Of a stretch of 64,000 nucleotides of DNA, positions 25,572 to 33,791 are shown piece by piece. Under the pieces are notes generated by a model. It saw nothing but the letters and a program-made list of their open reading frames with translations, had not been told where the DNA came from and made no database searches. Made by a program: the position numbers and the translations under genes. Source of the DNA: Tropicimonas sp. IMCC34043 (lineage in GTDB: Bacteria > Pseudomonadota > Alphaproteobacteria > Rhodobacterales > Rhodobacteraceae); assembly GCF_003390845.1 (NCBI RefSeq), contig NZ_QMEK01000002.1, positions 434,001 through 498,000 on the forward strand, in the 5' to 3' direction. Every line of letters starts with the position of its first letter. The first letter of the stretch is position 1.

Positions 25572-27581
25572 GTGAAGCCGCCCCCGTTTCCGTTTCCTGT
25601 CGCTCCCGCCGGTGCATCCTTGCCCAATCCTATCGCTCCGCTTCTTCTTGTGACCGTGATGATTGCGGGCGCCGTGCAGCCCGGCCCGGGTTGGGCGACC
25701 GCCTCGGCACAGGCGGTGGCGTTGCAGTCGGCGCTGAGCCAGATGCGGTCGGGCGACTGGGACGAGGCTGCGGCCACCGCGCGGAAGGCCGGCGATATCG
25801 CGGCCGACGTCATCGTCTGGGACCGGCTGCGCCAGGGCGGGTTGGCGGAATTTTCCGAGTACCAGGCGTTTCTTGCCCGTCGGCCCGACTGGCCGGGGCT
25901 CGATCTGCTGCGCAGCCGCGGCGAGACCGCGATCCCCGAGACTGCCGATCCTCGCGCTGTCGTCGCCTATTTCGACGGCGAGGTTCCCGAGACCGGCATC
26001 GGCGTTCTTCGCCTTGTCGAGGCTTATCGCGCGCTGGGGCAGGAGGGCGATGCCGAGGCGCTGGCGGTGCTGGCGTGGCGCAGCCGCACGCTGTCGCCTG
26101 AAACCGAATCGGCGCTGCTGACGCGCTATCGCGCCTTGCTGACGCCGCATAACGAGGCGCGGCTCGACGATCTGCTGTGGCGTGGCCAGGAGGTGGCGGC
26201 GCGGCGGATGCTGCCGCGGGTGTCCGAAGGCTGGCAGAAGCTGGCCGAGGCCCGCATGGCGCTGGCCGATCAGGCGCCCGGGGTCGACACAAGAATCGCC
26301 GCGGTGCCGAAGGCGCTGCAGAACGACCCGGGGCTTGCCTATGAGCGCTTTGCCTGGCGCGCGGGCAAGGGGCGCGAAGCGGAGGCGATTGCACTTCTGG
26401 CCGAACGGTCGCGGTCGCCGGAACTGCTCGGCCGGCCGGAGGCCTGGGCGAACTGGCGCCGGATCTATGCCCGGCGGCTGATGCGCGAGGGCGCCTATGC
26501 CGAGGCCTATACGCTCGCGAGCCTGCATTTTCTGGTCGAGGGATCGAACTTTGCCGATCTCGAATGGCTTTCGGGCTTTATCGCCCTGCGCTATCTGAAG
26601 GATCCCGAGCTGGCGCTGCTGCATTTCGACCGGATGCACGAAGAGGTGGAATCGCCGATCAGCCTTGGCCGGGCAGGCTACTGGAAGGGGCGCGCCCATG
26701 CCGCGATGGGCGACGAGGACGGGGCCGAGGCGGCCTATCGCCTTGGCGCGCAGAATCAGTCGAGCTTTTACGGGCTGTTGTCGGCCGAGGCGCTTGGCGA
26801 GGACATGGACCCCGCGCTGACCGGCACCGAGAGCTTTCCGCCGGTCGACAAGACCGTCCTGGCGGACAGTTCGGTGCTGTCGGCCGGATTGTTGCTGCTG
26901 GAGGCCGGCGACCGGCCGACGGCCGAACGTTTCCTGACCCATCTGGTCGAGGGCAAGCCGCGCGAGGCCTCGGGCGCGCTGGCGCAGATGATGCTTGAGC
27001 GCGGCGAGATGCACATGGCGCTGATGATCGCCAAGCGCACGGCGCGCGAGGGGATCGTGCTGCCCGCGGCCTATTTCCCGCTGTCGCCGCTGATGGAGCG
27101 CGAGCTGCCGGTGCCACAGGAACTGGCGCTGGCGATTGCCCGGCGCGAAAGCGAGTTCAACCCCGAAGTGGTCAGTCCGGCGGGCGCGCGCGGCCTGATG
27201 CAACTGATGCCGGGGACAGCGGACGGGGTGTCGGGCAAGCTTGGCCTGCCCTACAGCCGCGACAGGCTGACGAGCGATCCGGTCTATAACGTGACGCTGG
27301 GCTCGGCCTATCTGGCGGGGCTGGTCGAGCGGTTCGGGCCGGCGCCGGTGCTGGTGACCGTGGGTTATAACGCCGGGCCGAGCCGGGCTGCCTCGTGGTC
27401 GGCGCAGTTCGGCGATCCGCGCACGCAGGATGTGGACGTGATCGACTGGATCGAGCTGATCCCGTTTCGCGAAACCCAGAACTATGTGATGCGGGTGACC
27501 GAATCGGTCATGGTCTATCGTGCCCGCCTGTCGGGAAAGACCGGCAAGGTGACGATGACCGAGTATCTGCGCGGCGGTTAG
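25572..27581 (+). CDS. Soluble lytic murein transglycosylase (Slt70-like)
   Basis: 669 aa periplasmic enzyme that cleaves the MurNAc-GlcNAc bond to 1,6-anhydro ends. A Pro-rich N-terminus and hydrophobic stretch (LLLVTVMIAGAV) form the signal, ending near SAQA. A long alpha-superhelical U/L-domain region (about 50-500) is followed by the catalytic domain: IARRESEFNPEV with the catalytic E526, then ARGLMQLMPGTA and VGYNAGPSRA. I start at GTG 25572; the signal could also begin at a TTG about 17 codons further on. A repeat element begins 5 bp after the stop. Confidence 0.93.
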   Translation: MKPPPFPFPVAPAGASLPNPIAPLLLVTVMIAGAVQPGPGWATASAQAVALQSALSQMRSGDWDEAAATARKAGDIAADVIVWDRLRQGGLAEFSEYQAFLARRPDWPGLDLLRSRGETAIPETADPRAVVAYFDGEVPETGIGVLRLVEAYRALGQEGDAEALAVLAWRSRTLSPETESALLTRYRALLTPHNEARLDDLLWRGQEVAARRMLPRVSEGWQKLAEARMALADQAPGVDTRIAAVPKALQNDPGLAYERFAWRAGKGREAEAIALLAERSRSPELLGRPEAWANWRRIYARRLMREGAYAEAYTLASLHFLVEGSNFADLEWLSGFIALRYLKDPELALLHFDRMHEEVESPISLGRAGYWKGRAHAAMGDEDGAEAAYRLGAQNQSSFYGLLSAEALGEDMDPALTGTESFPPVDKTVLADSSVLSAGLLLLEAGDRPTAERFLTHLVEGKPREASGALAQMMLERGEMHMALMIAKRTAREGIVLPAAYFPLSPLMERELPVPQELALAIARRESEFNPEVVSPAGARGLMQLMPGTADGVSGKLGLPYSRDRLTSDPVYNVTLGSAYLAGLVERFGPAPVLVTVGYNAGPSRAASWSAQFGDPRTQDVDVIDWIELIPFRETQNYVMRVTESVMVYRARLSGKTGKVTMTEYLRGG

Positions 27582-27585
27582 GGCC

Positions 27586-27662
27586 GGGGCGCTCCCGCCC
27601 CTCAGGGCCGCTGATGCGGCGCCTCGGGTTGGGTCCGGGCCCGCCTAGGGCGTGCGGTTGCG
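27586..27662. repeat. GC-rich intergenic repeat, copy 1
   Basis: GGGGCGCTCCCGCCCC, then TGCGGCGCCTC, GGGTTGGGTCCGGG and GGCGTGCGGTTGCG occur in this order. The same order and nearly the same words occur at 31814-31888. It contains hairpin-forming units and fills the whole gap between the slt stop and the convergent EamA gene. No gene is present. Confidence 0.6.
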
Positions 27663-27664
27663 CC

Positions 27665-28531
27665 TCAGCGCCGGCGTTGTTCGCGCCAGAACGTGAACAG
27701 GCCGGCCGAGATCACGATGACCGCGCCCGCGGCAACGTTGGGGCGCAGGACCTCGCCGAAGACGCTGACGCCGATCACGGCCGCAAAGGCGAGCTGCAGA
27801 TAGGCAAAGGGCTGCACCGCGCTTGCCTCGGCCACCTCGTAGCAGCGGATCAGCAGCCAGTGGCCGAGCGAACCGGTGACGCAGAGCACGCCCATCCAGA
27901 CCCAGTCCACGGGCAGCATCGGTTCCCAGAACCACATCCCGACCGCCGTGGTGGCAACGGCGCCGACCGTTCCGGTCCAGAAAAAGCTGGTGGCTGCGGT
28001 ATCGGCGCGGGCGACATAGCGGGTCAGCAGGCCGTAGAGCGCGAACATCGAGGCGGCGGCAAGCGGCACCAACGCAAAGGGCGAGAAGACGCCCGCGCTC
28101 GGGCGCAGGATCACCACCACGCCGACAAAGCCGATGGCGATCGCCGACCAGCGCCGCCAGCCGACGCGTTCGCCCAGCACCGGGCCGGAAAGTGCCGTGA
28201 TGATCAGCGGATAGCTGGCGAAGATCGCATGGCTTTCGACAAGGCCCAGCAGCACGAAGGCGGTGACCATGACATAGATCTCGACCGCCAGCAGCAGGGC
28301 GCGCAGGATCTGCAACAGCGGCAACCGGCTGTGCGCCACCCGTTTCAGCCCGCCCGACTGGCGCGCGGACAGCGCCAGAACGAAAAAGGCAAAGAACCAG
28401 TAGCGGATCATCACCACCATGTAGATGTTGTAGCTGGCGGCGAGGTGGCGCGAGACGCCGTCCTGCGCCGCGAAGACGAAGCACGCCGCGATCATCAGCA
28501 GAACGCCAAGACGGTTGTTCTGGGCGGTCAT
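27665..28531 (-). CDS. EamA (DMT) family exporter
   Basis: 288 aa inner-membrane protein with ten hydrophobic segments in two five-helix repeats, the drug/metabolite transporter layout. Typical blocks are GVLLMIAACFVFAAQDGVSR at the N-terminus, LVESHAIFASYPLIITALSG and FAYLQLAFAAVIGVSVFGE. EamA members export metabolites such as amino acids, but no substrate can be deduced. The ATG at 28531 overlaps the stop of the methyltransferase gene by 4 bp. The open frame to 28705 lies within that upstream gene and is not used. Confidence 0.9.
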   Translation of the reverse strand: MTAQNNRLGVLLMIAACFVFAAQDGVSRHLAASYNIYMVVMIRYWFFAFFVLALSARQSGGLKRVAHSRLPLLQILRALLLAVEIYVMVTAFVLLGLVESHAIFASYPLIITALSGPVLGERVGWRRWSAIAIGFVGVVVILRPSAGVFSPFALVPLAAASMFALYGLLTRYVARADTAATSFFWTGTVGAVATTAVGMWFWEPMLPVDWVWMGVLCVTGSLGHWLLIRCYEVAEASAVQPFAYLQLAFAAVIGVSVFGEVLRPNVAAGAVIVISAGLFTFWREQRRR

Positions 28532-29205
28532 TCGGGCAGGCGTCCGGCGCACATATGGCGTTTGCGGCCAAAGCCGGTGCGGCGTTCGACAGCAAAGCCC
28601 GCCTCGGACAGCGCCCGGCGCACGGCGCCGGCGGCGGAATAGGTGGCAAAGCTGCCGCCCGGGGCGGTGTGGCGGGCGACCTCGGCCATTAGCGCGGGCT
28701 CCCACAGCTCGGGGTTGCGGGCCGGGGCGAAACCGTCAAGGAACCAGGCATCGGCGCGGCCTTGCCACGCGGGCAGGGTGGTGCGGGCATCGCCCCGGAT
28801 CATCTGCGCCTCGACCGGACCGATGCGGGTGGTGAAGCCCGCCGGGTTCCAGTCGGCGATCAGCGGTGCGGCAAGGGCGCCGAGGTCGGGGAAGCGGGCG
28901 AGCGCGCGGGCGAGCGATGCTGGATCGAGCGGGAAGGCCTCGAACCCGGTATAGCGGATCGCGGCGATACCGGAGGCCTCGGCGCAGGCGGCAAGCGCCA
29001 GCAGGTTCAGCCCGGTGCCGACGCCGAGTTCGGCCACGGCAAAGCCCGGCCGCAGCCGCCCTGGCAGATCGTTGCCGGCCAGAAACACATGGCGGGTCTC
29101 GGCAAGACCGTCGTCGAGCGAGAAATAGGGATCGTCAAAGCGGGTCGAGACCGGAACGTCGCCGTCGCGCCAGGTCAGAGCCGCCGTCTGGTCGTCGCGT
29201 GTCAC
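28528..29205 (-). CDS. mnmD: tRNA 5-methylaminomethyl-2-thiouridine methyltransferase (MnmD / MnmC N-terminal type)
   Basis: 225 aa SAM-dependent methyltransferase that finishes mnm5s2U34 in tRNA. AVAELGVGTGLNLLAL is the SAM-binding motif, and DAWFLDGFAPARNPELW the catalytic and family signature; the N-terminus DPYFSLDDGLAETRHVFLAGN is typical of MnmC. In enterobacteria this domain is fused to an FAD oxidase, but here it is separate and the oxidase-like gene is encoded divergently 52 bp away. The start is a GTG at 29205 with AAGGA upstream. The open frame to 30423 is antisense to the oxidase gene and is rejected. Confidence 0.9.
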   Translation of the reverse strand: MTRDDQTAALTWRDGDVPVSTRFDDPYFSLDDGLAETRHVFLAGNDLPGRLRPGFAVAELGVGTGLNLLALAACAEASGIAAIRYTGFEAFPLDPASLARALARFPDLGALAAPLIADWNPAGFTTRIGPVEAQMIRGDARTTLPAWQGRADAWFLDGFAPARNPELWEPALMAEVARHTAPGGSFATYSAAGAVRRALSEAGFAVERRTGFGRKRHMCAGRLPE

Positions 29206-29257
29206 CTGGTCTAAGTCCTTGCCGCAAGCGCGCGGACCATGAGCGAAAGGCAGGATC

Positions 29258-30301
29258 ATGGCAAGGATCGACGTGACGGTACGGGGCGGCGGCATCTTTG
29301 GCCTCGCCTGTGCCTGGGAGATGAGCCGGCGCGGCGCAGCCGTGCGTGTAATCGAGGCAGTGCGGATCGGCGCCGGGTCCTCGGGCGGGCTGGTGGGGGC
29401 GCTGGCGCCGCATGTGCCCGAGATGTGGAATCCGAAGAAGGCGTTCCAGTTCGACAGCCTTGTTATGGCGCCTGATTTCTGGGCCGAAGTCGCCGCGGCC
29501 TCGGGGCGCGAGCCGGGGTATCTGCAAAGCGGCAGGCTGCAGCCGATTGCCGACGAGGAGGCGCTGGCGCGCGCCAACGACCGGGCCGAGAGCGCGGCCG
29601 AGCTCTGGCAGGGCCGGGCGCAGTGGCGCGTGGCCGAGGCGAGCGCCTTCGGCCCCTGGGCGCCGGTGTCGCCCACAGGGATGGTGATCCACGACACGCT
29701 GACGGCGCGTCTGCACCCGCGGCAGGCTGCGGCAGCCCTTGTCGAGGCGATCCGCCGAAGCGGCGGCGAGGTGGTGATCGGGGAGGCCGCCGAGGCAGGG
29801 GCGGTGTTGTGGGCCACCGGGGTGGCAGGGCTTGCCGATCTGGGCGCAACGCTCGGGCGCAACGTCGGCGCACCGATCAAGGGGCAGGCCGCCTCGTTGC
29901 GGCTCGACCGGGCCGGGATGCCGCAGATCCAGGCCGACGGGGTGCATGTGGTGCCCCACGCCGACGGCACCGTCGCCATCGGGTCGACGACCGAGCGGGA
30001 GTTCGATGCGCCCGACACCACCGATGCCGGGCTTGATGAGGTGATCGCGCGGGCGCGGGCGGCCTGTCCGGCGCTGCAGGGGGCCGACGTGATCGCGCGC
30101 TGGGCCGGGGTCAGGCCGCGCGCGCGCAGCCGGGCGCCGATGCTGGGGCCATGGCCCGGGCGGCCGGGCCACTTCGTCGCCAACGGCGGTTTCAAGATCG
30201 GCTTTGGCATGGCGCCGAAGGTGGCCGAAGTGATGGCGGATCTGGTGCTCGACGGGCGTGACGCGATCCCGCAGGGGTTCCGGGTCGAGGACAATCTCTG
30301 A
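29258..30301 (+). CDS. FAD-dependent oxidoreductase, probable MnmC C-terminal-type oxidase
   Basis: 347 aa DAO-fold flavoenzyme. VRGGGIFGLACAWEMSRRGA is the dinucleotide-binding motif (GGGIFG), and GSSGGLVGALAPHVPE and VANGGFKIGFGMAPKVAEVM complete the fold. The MnmC FAD domain removes the carboxymethyl group from cmnm5U34; adjacency to mnmD suggests that role. The DAO family also includes glycine oxidase (ThiO), a real alternative. The ATG at 29258 follows AAAGGCAGGATC. A 9-bp hairpin lies just after the stop. Confidence 0.82.
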   Translation: MARIDVTVRGGGIFGLACAWEMSRRGAAVRVIEAVRIGAGSSGGLVGALAPHVPEMWNPKKAFQFDSLVMAPDFWAEVAAASGREPGYLQSGRLQPIADEEALARANDRAESAAELWQGRAQWRVAEASAFGPWAPVSPTGMVIHDTLTARLHPRQAAAALVEAIRRSGGEVVIGEAAEAGAVLWATGVAGLADLGATLGRNVGAPIKGQAASLRLDRAGMPQIQADGVHVVPHADGTVAIGSTTEREFDAPDTTDAGLDEVIARARAACPALQGADVIARWAGVRPRARSRAPMLGPWPGRPGHFVANGGFKIGFGMAPKVAEVMADLVLDGRDAIPQGFRVEDNL

Positions 30302-30310
30302 AGCGGGCCG

Positions 30311-30331
30311 CGCCGCGCCTTTGGCGCGGCG
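30311..30331 (+). terminator. Hairpin after the oxidoreductase gene
   Basis: CGCCGCGCC (30311-30319) and GGCGCGGCG (30323-30331) form a 9-bp perfect stem with a TTT loop, 9 bp after the stop. No T-run follows, so termination efficiency is doubtful. The core GCGCCTTTGGCGCG is shared with the 3' part of the repeat at 31814-31888. Confidence 0.4.
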
Positions 30332-30425
30332 GTGGCGTCACGGCAAGCCGGCGCGATCTTCGGGCAGCCCGTCCCCGATTCGGATGCCGCGGGACCCACG
30401 GAAGGTGCAGCAGGAAGCCACAACG

Positions 30426-30449
30426 AAAAAGGCCGCCCGAAAGGCGGCC
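30426..30449 (-). terminator. Intrinsic terminator of the tRNA-Val / L36 unit
   Basis: Read on the minus strand, GGCCGCC-TTTCG-GGCGGCC is followed by TTTTT. It lies 24 bp after the L36 stop. Confidence 0.88.
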
Positions 30450-30473
30450 CAGATCACACGGTTTACGCGCTGA

Positions 30474-30599
30474 TCAGCCCTGACGGGCCTTGAAGCGGCG
30501 CTGGGTCTTGTTGATGACGTAAACGCGGCCTTTACGGCGCACGATACGGCAGTCCCGGTGCCGGCTTTTCAGCGAGCGGAGCGAGTTGCGGACCTTCAT
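30474..30599 (-). CDS. 50S ribosomal protein L36, zinc-free (C-minus) type
   Basis: 41 aa. [20 protein letters not shown] and [11 protein letters not shown] are the L36 form usually called ykgO or rpmJ2. It has only one cysteine (C17), so the zinc ribbon of classical L36 is missing. Such forms replace zinc-dependent L36 in many bacteria, and in alphaproteobacteria it is often the only copy. The ATG at 30599 has GGAAAGGGGAG upstream. It lies 81 bp downstream of the tRNA-Val gene on the same strand, and the two appear to share a promoter and terminator. Confidence 0.95.
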   Translation of the reverse strand: MKVRNSLRSLKSRHRDCRIVRRKGRVYVINKTQRRFKARQG

Positions 30600-30680
30600 G
30601 GTCTCCCCTTTCCTCTGTCGCCGGCGCGGAGGGCGCCGTTGGTTTCGCCAAAGACCGGACACCGTCCGGCCGTGAATTCA

Positions 30681-30755
<75 letters not shown>

Positions 30756-30828
30756 CACACTTTGCGGACCCGCGATGCGCCCTTTTCAAAACAAAAGGAC
30801 GCGGAGCGTTCCCGCGTCGGTGGAGGGG

Positions 30829-30857
30829 CGTATAAAAGGAACGGCGACAAGGTTCAA
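30829..30857 (-). promoter_or_regulatory. Promoter of the tRNA-Val / L36 unit, followed by a terminator-like hairpin
   Basis: On the minus strand TTGAAC (30857-30852) and TTATAC (30835-30830) are 16 bp apart, a strong sigma70 match. Between it and the tRNA lies GACGCGG-GAACGCT-CCGCGTC (30818-30798) followed by CTTTTGTTTT, which reads as an intrinsic terminator in the leader. Confidence 0.65.
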
Positions 30858-30863
30858 GGGCTT

Positions 30864-30891
30864 TTGGAGTGCGAAATTTTCAGCCTATAAG
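30864..30891 (+). promoter_or_regulatory. Candidate promoter of the N-formylglutamate amidohydrolase-like gene
   Basis: TTGGAG (30864-30869), a 16-bp spacer and TATAAG (30886-30891) precede the gene. It is back to back with the tRNA promoter, whose -35 ends at 30857. Predicted by eye. Confidence 0.45.
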
Positions 30892-30906
30892 AAGCAAGGA
30901 GGCAGG

Positions 30907-30921
30907 ATGACAAAAGCATGA
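30907..30921 (+). other. Four-codon leader ORF coupled to the amidohydrolase-like gene
   Basis: ATG ACA AAA GCA TGA (30907-30921) is preceded by AGGAGG (30897-30902), and its stop overlaps the next ATG (30918) as ATGA. The AGGAGG lies 15 bases from the main start, too far for normal initiation, so the main gene may be translated by reinitiation. Confidence 0.4.
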
Positions 30922-31781
30922 CACAAGCACCCTTCCAGTTGGATCTGCCCCGGACCCGCAGTACCTGCGTGGTCTTCGCCTCGCCACACAGCGGCCGGGC
31001 ATATTCCTGGGAATTTCTCAAACGCTCGGTGCTTGACGAACGCTCGATTCGGTCCTCCGAGGATGCCTTTGTCGACCGTCTGTTCGATACCGCGCCCGAA
31101 TACGGTGCGCCGCTGCTGTCGGCGCTGGCGCCGCGGGCCTATGTGGATCTGAACCGCAGTGCCGACGAGCTCGATCCGGCGGTGGTGCGCGATGTGAGGT
31201 CATTTGGCCACAATCCCCGGATCAGCTCGGGGCTCGGGGTGATCCCGCGGGTGGTGGCGAACGGGCGCGAGATCTATCGCGGCAAGATCGAACTTGCCGA
31301 GGCGCGGCAGCGGCTCGAAACGGTGTGGCACCCCTATCATGCGGAACTGCAGCGATTGCTCGACGAAAGCATGGCGCTGTTTCGCTCGGCGATCCTGATC
31401 GACTGTCATTCGATGCCGCACGAGGCCATCGAATCGCTGCCGGGCCAGCCGGGGGTGAAGCCGCAGGTGGTGCTGGGCGACCGGTTCGGCGCCGCCTGTG
31501 CCCCCCATGTGATGGACCGGGTCGAGGCGGCCTTTGCCGGCGCCGGGTTCCGCGTCGTGCGCAACGCCCCCTTCGCCGGAGCCTATGTTACCCAGCACTA
31601 CGGCCGGCCCTCGCGTGGGCAGCACGTGGTTCAGGTCGAGGTCGACCGGGGGCTTTACATGAACGAAGCGGCGGTGCGGCCGAATTCCGACTTTGCCGCG
31701 GTCCGCGACCTGCTGCGCGGGGTCATCGCCGAAATCGTCGAGATCGGCCGCCCCACCGCCATGCCGCTTGCGGCCGAATAG
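30918..31781 (+). CDS. N-formylglutamate amidohydrolase family protein
   Basis: 287 aa, PF05013 family. True members hydrolyse N-formylglutamate in histidine breakdown (HutG) or related N-acyl amino acids. FASPHSGRAY (15-24), SEDAFVDRLF and ILIDCHSMPH are the metal-binding blocks, and YVTQHYGRPSRGQHVVQVEVDRGLYM is the active-site end. No hut genes are nearby, so the natural substrate is unknown. The start at 30918 overlaps a four-codon leader. A copy of the GC-rich repeat begins 32 bp after the stop. Confidence 0.9.
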   Translation: MTQAPFQLDLPRTRSTCVVFASPHSGRAYSWEFLKRSVLDERSIRSSEDAFVDRLFDTAPEYGAPLLSALAPRAYVDLNRSADELDPAVVRDVRSFGHNPRISSGLGVIPRVVANGREIYRGKIELAEARQRLETVWHPYHAELQRLLDESMALFRSAILIDCHSMPHEAIESLPGQPGVKPQVVLGDRFGAACAPHVMDRVEAAFAGAGFRVVRNAPFAGAYVTQHYGRPSRGQHVVQVEVDRGLYMNEAAVRPNSDFAAVRDLLRGVIAEIVEIGRPTAMPLAAE

Positions 31782-31813
31782 CCGGAGCGCCTGGGACAGG
31801 CGGGGTCGGGGTT

Positions 31814-31888
31814 GGGGCTCCCGCCCCTTGGCGACGCCTGCGGCGTCTTCGCGGGTTGGGCCGGGTGCGCCTTTGGCGCGCGGTTGCG
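31814..31888. repeat. GC-rich intergenic repeat, copy 2
   Basis: GGGGCTCCCGCCCC, TGCGGCGTCTTC, GGGTTGGGCCGGG and GGCGCGCGGTTGCG occur in the same order as in copy 1 at 27586-27662. The hairpin GCGCC-TTT-GGCGC is inside it. It fills most of the gap between the amidohydrolase-like gene and dinB. Confidence 0.6.
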
Positions 31889-31939
31889 CGGCAGGCTGAC
31901 GGGGCTCCCGGATCGCGAACGTCCGATGTAGACTGGGCC

Positions 31940-33205
31940 ATGCCTGCCCTGTGCCGCGATTGCCTGACCGTCTTCGATGCCCTGCCCGACCGTGCCCGGC
32001 GCTGCCCCGCCTGTGGCGGGCCGCGGCTGATCTCGCATCCCGAGCTGTTCGATCTGTCGATTGCCCACATGGATTGCGACGCCTTCTATGCCTCGGTGGA
32101 AAAGCGCGACGACCCGAGCCTGGCCGACAAGCCGGTGATCGTTGGCGGTGGCCGGCGCGGGGTGGTTTCGACCGCCTGCTATATCGCGCGCATCCGTGGC
32201 GTGCGCTCGGCGATGCCGATGTTTCAGGCGTTGAAGCTTTGCCCCGATGCGGTGGTGATCCGGCCCCGCGGCAGCGCCTATGCCGCCGCCTCAAGGCAGA
32301 TCAGGGCCATGCTCGATGCGCTGACCCCGGCGGTCGAGCCGCTGTCGCTCGACGAGGCATTCCTCGACATGACCGGCACACAGCGGCTGCACCATGCGCC
32401 GCCCGCCGTCATGCTGGCGCGTCTGGTGCGTGCGATGGAGACCGAGCTTGGGCTTTCGGGCTCGATCGGGCTGAGCCACAACAAGTTTCTGGCCAAGATC
32501 GCCTCGGACCTCGACAAGCCGCGCGGGTTTTCGGTGATTGGCCGCGCCGAGACCGAGGATTTCCTGGCCGACAAGTCGGTTCGGCTGATCTGGGGGGTCG
32601 GTGCGGCGACGCAGGAGGCGTTGGAGCGCGCCGGGATCCGCAGTTTTGCCGATCTGCGGCGCTGGGACCGCAAGGCGCTGGCCGACCGATTCGGGCATGG
32701 CGGCGAACGGCTGTGGGATCTGGCGCGCGGCATCGACCGGCGAAGGGTGCGGCGCGATCACCGGCCGAAGTCGATCTCGAACGAGACCACGTTCTTTCAG
32801 GATACCGACGACCGCGAACTGCTGGAGGGTCATCTCTGGCGGCTGTCCGAGAAGGTTTCGGACCGTGCCAAGGCCACGGGGCTTGCCGGCCGTGTGGTGG
32901 TGCTGAAGCTCAAGCGCGCCAACCACCGGCTTTTGACCCGCCGCACCAGCCTGTGGCAGGCGACCCAGATGGCCGACACGATCTTTCGTGCAGCACTGGG
33001 GCTTTACGCGCCGCTTGCGGGCACCGGGCCAAACCGGCTGATCGGAGTTGGCCTGTCCGAGATCGTGCCCGCGGCCGAGGCCGACCTCTCCGAGGACCTG
33101 CTCGACCCCGGCGCTGCGCGGCGGCTGCGCGCCGAACGCGCCACCGATGCGATCCGGGCCCGGTTCGGGCCCGAGGCGATCATCAAGGGCAGGGGGCTGC
33201 GCTAG
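31940..33205 (+). CDS. dinB: DNA polymerase IV with N-terminal zinc ribbon
   Basis: 421 aa Y-family translesion polymerase. Residues 5-25 hold two CxxC pairs (C5, C8, C22, C25), a zinc ribbon not found in E. coli DinB. The catalytic acidic residues are D45 in HMDCDAFYASVE and D138-E139 in LSLDEAFLDM. The thumb and little finger follow (WGVGAATQEALERAGI, KSISNETTF). The ATG at 31940 includes the ribbon; starting after it would give the classical polymerase alone. Upstream I see only one GAAC half-site (31917), not a full SOS box. It lies 2.2 kb from the end of imuB. Confidence 0.93.
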   Translation: MPALCRDCLTVFDALPDRARRCPACGGPRLISHPELFDLSIAHMDCDAFYASVEKRDDPSLADKPVIVGGGRRGVVSTACYIARIRGVRSAMPMFQALKLCPDAVVIRPRGSAYAAASRQIRAMLDALTPAVEPLSLDEAFLDMTGTQRLHHAPPAVMLARLVRAMETELGLSGSIGLSHNKFLAKIASDLDKPRGFSVIGRAETEDFLADKSVRLIWGVGAATQEALERAGIRSFADLRRWDRKALADRFGHGGERLWDLARGIDRRRVRRDHRPKSISNETTFFQDTDDRELLEGHLWRLSEKVSDRAKATGLAGRVVVLKLKRANHRLLTRRTSLWQATQMADTIFRAALGLYAPLAGTGPNRLIGVGLSEIVPAAEADLSEDLLDPGAARRLRAERATDAIRARFGPEAIIKGRGLR

Positions 33206-33223
33206 CGTCTCGGTGCCGGGGGT

Positions 33224-33772
33224 CTAGCGCGGGTGTTCCATCATCAGCGCGAGGCCCGCGGTTTCGGTCAGAGCCTCGTAGTGGTGGGCCTGATCGGCGG
33301 GATAGCGGTAATAGTCGCCCGGATCCAGATCCTCGGTCGCGCCCGCGGGGCCGATCCGGGCGCGGCCCGAGATGACGACCGCGTGTTCGACGGTGCCCGG
33401 CTGGTGGGCTGCCGCAACCCGCGGTGCCCCCAGCGTCAGGTCCGCCCGATACAGCTCGCGACGGGCGGCGGGCGGGCAATCGGCCAGCAACACGGCGGAA
33501 AACCCGGCATCCGTGGCCTTGATCGGCGTGCCAGCGTCGTTGCGGATCAGCACCGGTCCCGGCACGGCGGTTTCGAACAGATAGGAAAACGGCACGTCGA
33601 GTGCTGCGGCGATGGCCCAGAGCGTTTCGACGCTGGGGTTGCCGCGGCCCGATTCAAGCTGTGACAGGGTCGACTTGGCCAGACCTGCGCGCGCGGCAAG
33701 CGCCGACAGGCTCAGTCCGGCGCGGCTGCGTTCACGGGTTATGGCGCGGGCGATGATCTCGGTCGGGGTCAT
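33224..33772 (-). CDS. XRE family regulator with C-terminal cupin
   Basis: 182 aa. Residues 7-62 are a helix-turn-helix (LSLSALAARAGLAKSTLSQLESGRGNPSVETLWAIA, positions about 20-54), and 110-180 a cupin ligand or metal-binding domain (HQPGTVEHAVVISGRARI, DLDPGDYYRYPADQAHHYEA). Such two-domain proteins often repress a divergent transporter gene until a small metabolite binds. It diverges from azlCD across 105 bp filled with CGAACGA repeats, so it very likely controls azlCD and itself. The effector could be an amino acid, by context only. Confidence 0.93.
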   Translation of the reverse strand: MTPTEIIARAITRERSRAGLSLSALAARAGLAKSTLSQLESGRGNPSVETLWAIAAALDVPFSYLFETAVPGPVLIRNDAGTPIKATDAGFSAVLLADCPPAARRELYRADLTLGAPRVAAAHQPGTVEHAVVISGRARIGPAGATEDLDPGDYYRYPADQAHHYEALTETAGLALMMEHPR

Positions 33773-33791
33773 GCGGGGTCAGTTCTATATA

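Noticed and set aside
31917..31931. SOS box upstream of dinB
   Set aside because: GAAC is followed after 7 bases by GTAG, not GAAC.
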